Assembly (NCBI GenBank): GCA_024114885.1
Contig: CP099420.1
Span: 186,001-250,000 of the forward strand
Reading direction: 5' to 3'
Length of the DNA: 64,000 nt
Source of the DNA: Septoria linicola
Taxonomy: Eukaryota; Ascomycota; Dothideomycetes; Mycosphaerellales; Mycosphaerellaceae
In this document: positions 63,765 through 64,000 of the stretch, piece by piece
Layout: each line of letters begins with the position of its first letter
Position numbering within the stretch: position 1 is the stretch's first letter
Program-made: the position numbers and the translations under genes
The notes under the pieces: model-generated
What the model was told of the DNA's origin: nothing
What the model saw: the letters and a program-made list of their open reading frames with translations, nothing else
Database searches by the model: none

Positions 63765-64000
63765 ATGAAGTTTCTCCTAGCGACCACGCTTCTCACCTCC
63801 CTTACTGCCGCTTACGTGCCTGTCCCACGTGCGGATGTCAATGCACAAAATGGACGGCCAGCGACCCGCAAGGACATCACCACCATGGGAGCGGAAGAGT
63901 ACAGTCTGTTCATTTTGGCTATGCAGCAATGGCAGAGGTCTCCAACGAGTGACATAGGAGGGTACTATCAGGTTGCTGGTATCCATGGTGCTCCGCATCA
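63765..64000 (+). CDS. Secreted tyrosinase, N-terminal part (cut by window end)
   Basis: The frame starts with a signal peptide (MKFLLATTLLTSLTAA). About 35 residues later it reads GAEEYSLFILAMQQWQ and then GGYYQVAGIHGAPH, the conserved N-terminal tyrosinase block (xxYYQIAGIHGxP). The copper sites lie beyond the window. It is different in sequence from the tyrosinase at 27.3 kb and belongs to the longer class of fungal tyrosinases by this motif. Confidence 0.85.
   Translation, partial: MKFLLATTLLTSLTAAYVPVPRADVNAQNGRPATRKDITTMGAEEYSLFILAMQQWQRSPTSDIGGYYQVAGIHGAPH

Overview
The window is nuclear DNA of a filamentous ascomycete, most likely a Dothideomycete (inference). Genes lie on both strands and most are broken by short GT...AG introns of 47-86 bp with CTAAC- or CTGAC-type branch points. 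The content is typically fungal: a HET-domain protein, secreted tyrosinases, several MFS carriers, an NCS1 permease, an annexin-like protein, a Rac GTPase, a Sec2-type exchange factor and mitochondrial LIP5, AIM11 and MIX17 homologues. The first 3.9 kb is an AT-rich, stop-riddled Ty1/Copia relic with the CpA/TpG depletion expected of repeat-induced point mutation (RIP). No tRNA, rRNA or CRISPR array was recognised.

Layout. 1-3865: decayed repeats, a CpG-free Copia element abutting a second relic that keeps CpG. 4.06-6.15 kb: acetyl-CoA transporter. 6.3-8.05 kb: broken ankyrin-repeat gene remnants. 8.35-22.3 kb: a block of minus-strand genes, almost all unrecognised. It holds a very long coiled-coil protein with two families of tandem peptide repeats and a duplicated four-Cys module, a second long SMC-like coiled-coil protein, two smaller proteins, and a protein kinase with a 400-residue N-terminal extension and a Gly/Pro-rich tail. 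This block is the best candidate for an undescribed system. 23.4-32 kb: two DHA1-type MFS carriers, a SWIM/RING protein and a secreted tyrosinase. 32.7-37.2 kb: three unrecognised genes. 38.2-40.4 kb: divergent LIP5 and AIM11. 41.4-43.9 kb: HET gene. 45.2-47.3 kb: Rac and MIX17. 47.8-50.1 kb: annexin-like gene. 50.9-52.7 kb: a small membrane protein and an apparently 5'-truncated GH43 enzyme. 52.9-57.6 kb: NCS1 permease (15 introns) and a Git1/Pho84-like carrier. 58-62.2 kb: TatD-type nuclease and SEC2. 63.77 kb to the end: start of a second secreted tyrosinase.

Most spliced models were built by hand by matching reading frame, donor, branch point and acceptor; exon sums are multiples of three in every model given as joined. 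Names rest on motifs recognised by eye, not on database searches. Housekeeping genes (LIP5, AIM11, RAC1, MIX17, SEC2, TatD) occupy the right two thirds. The left third is repeat-rich and carries fast-evolving or degraded genes, as expected near a repeat island.
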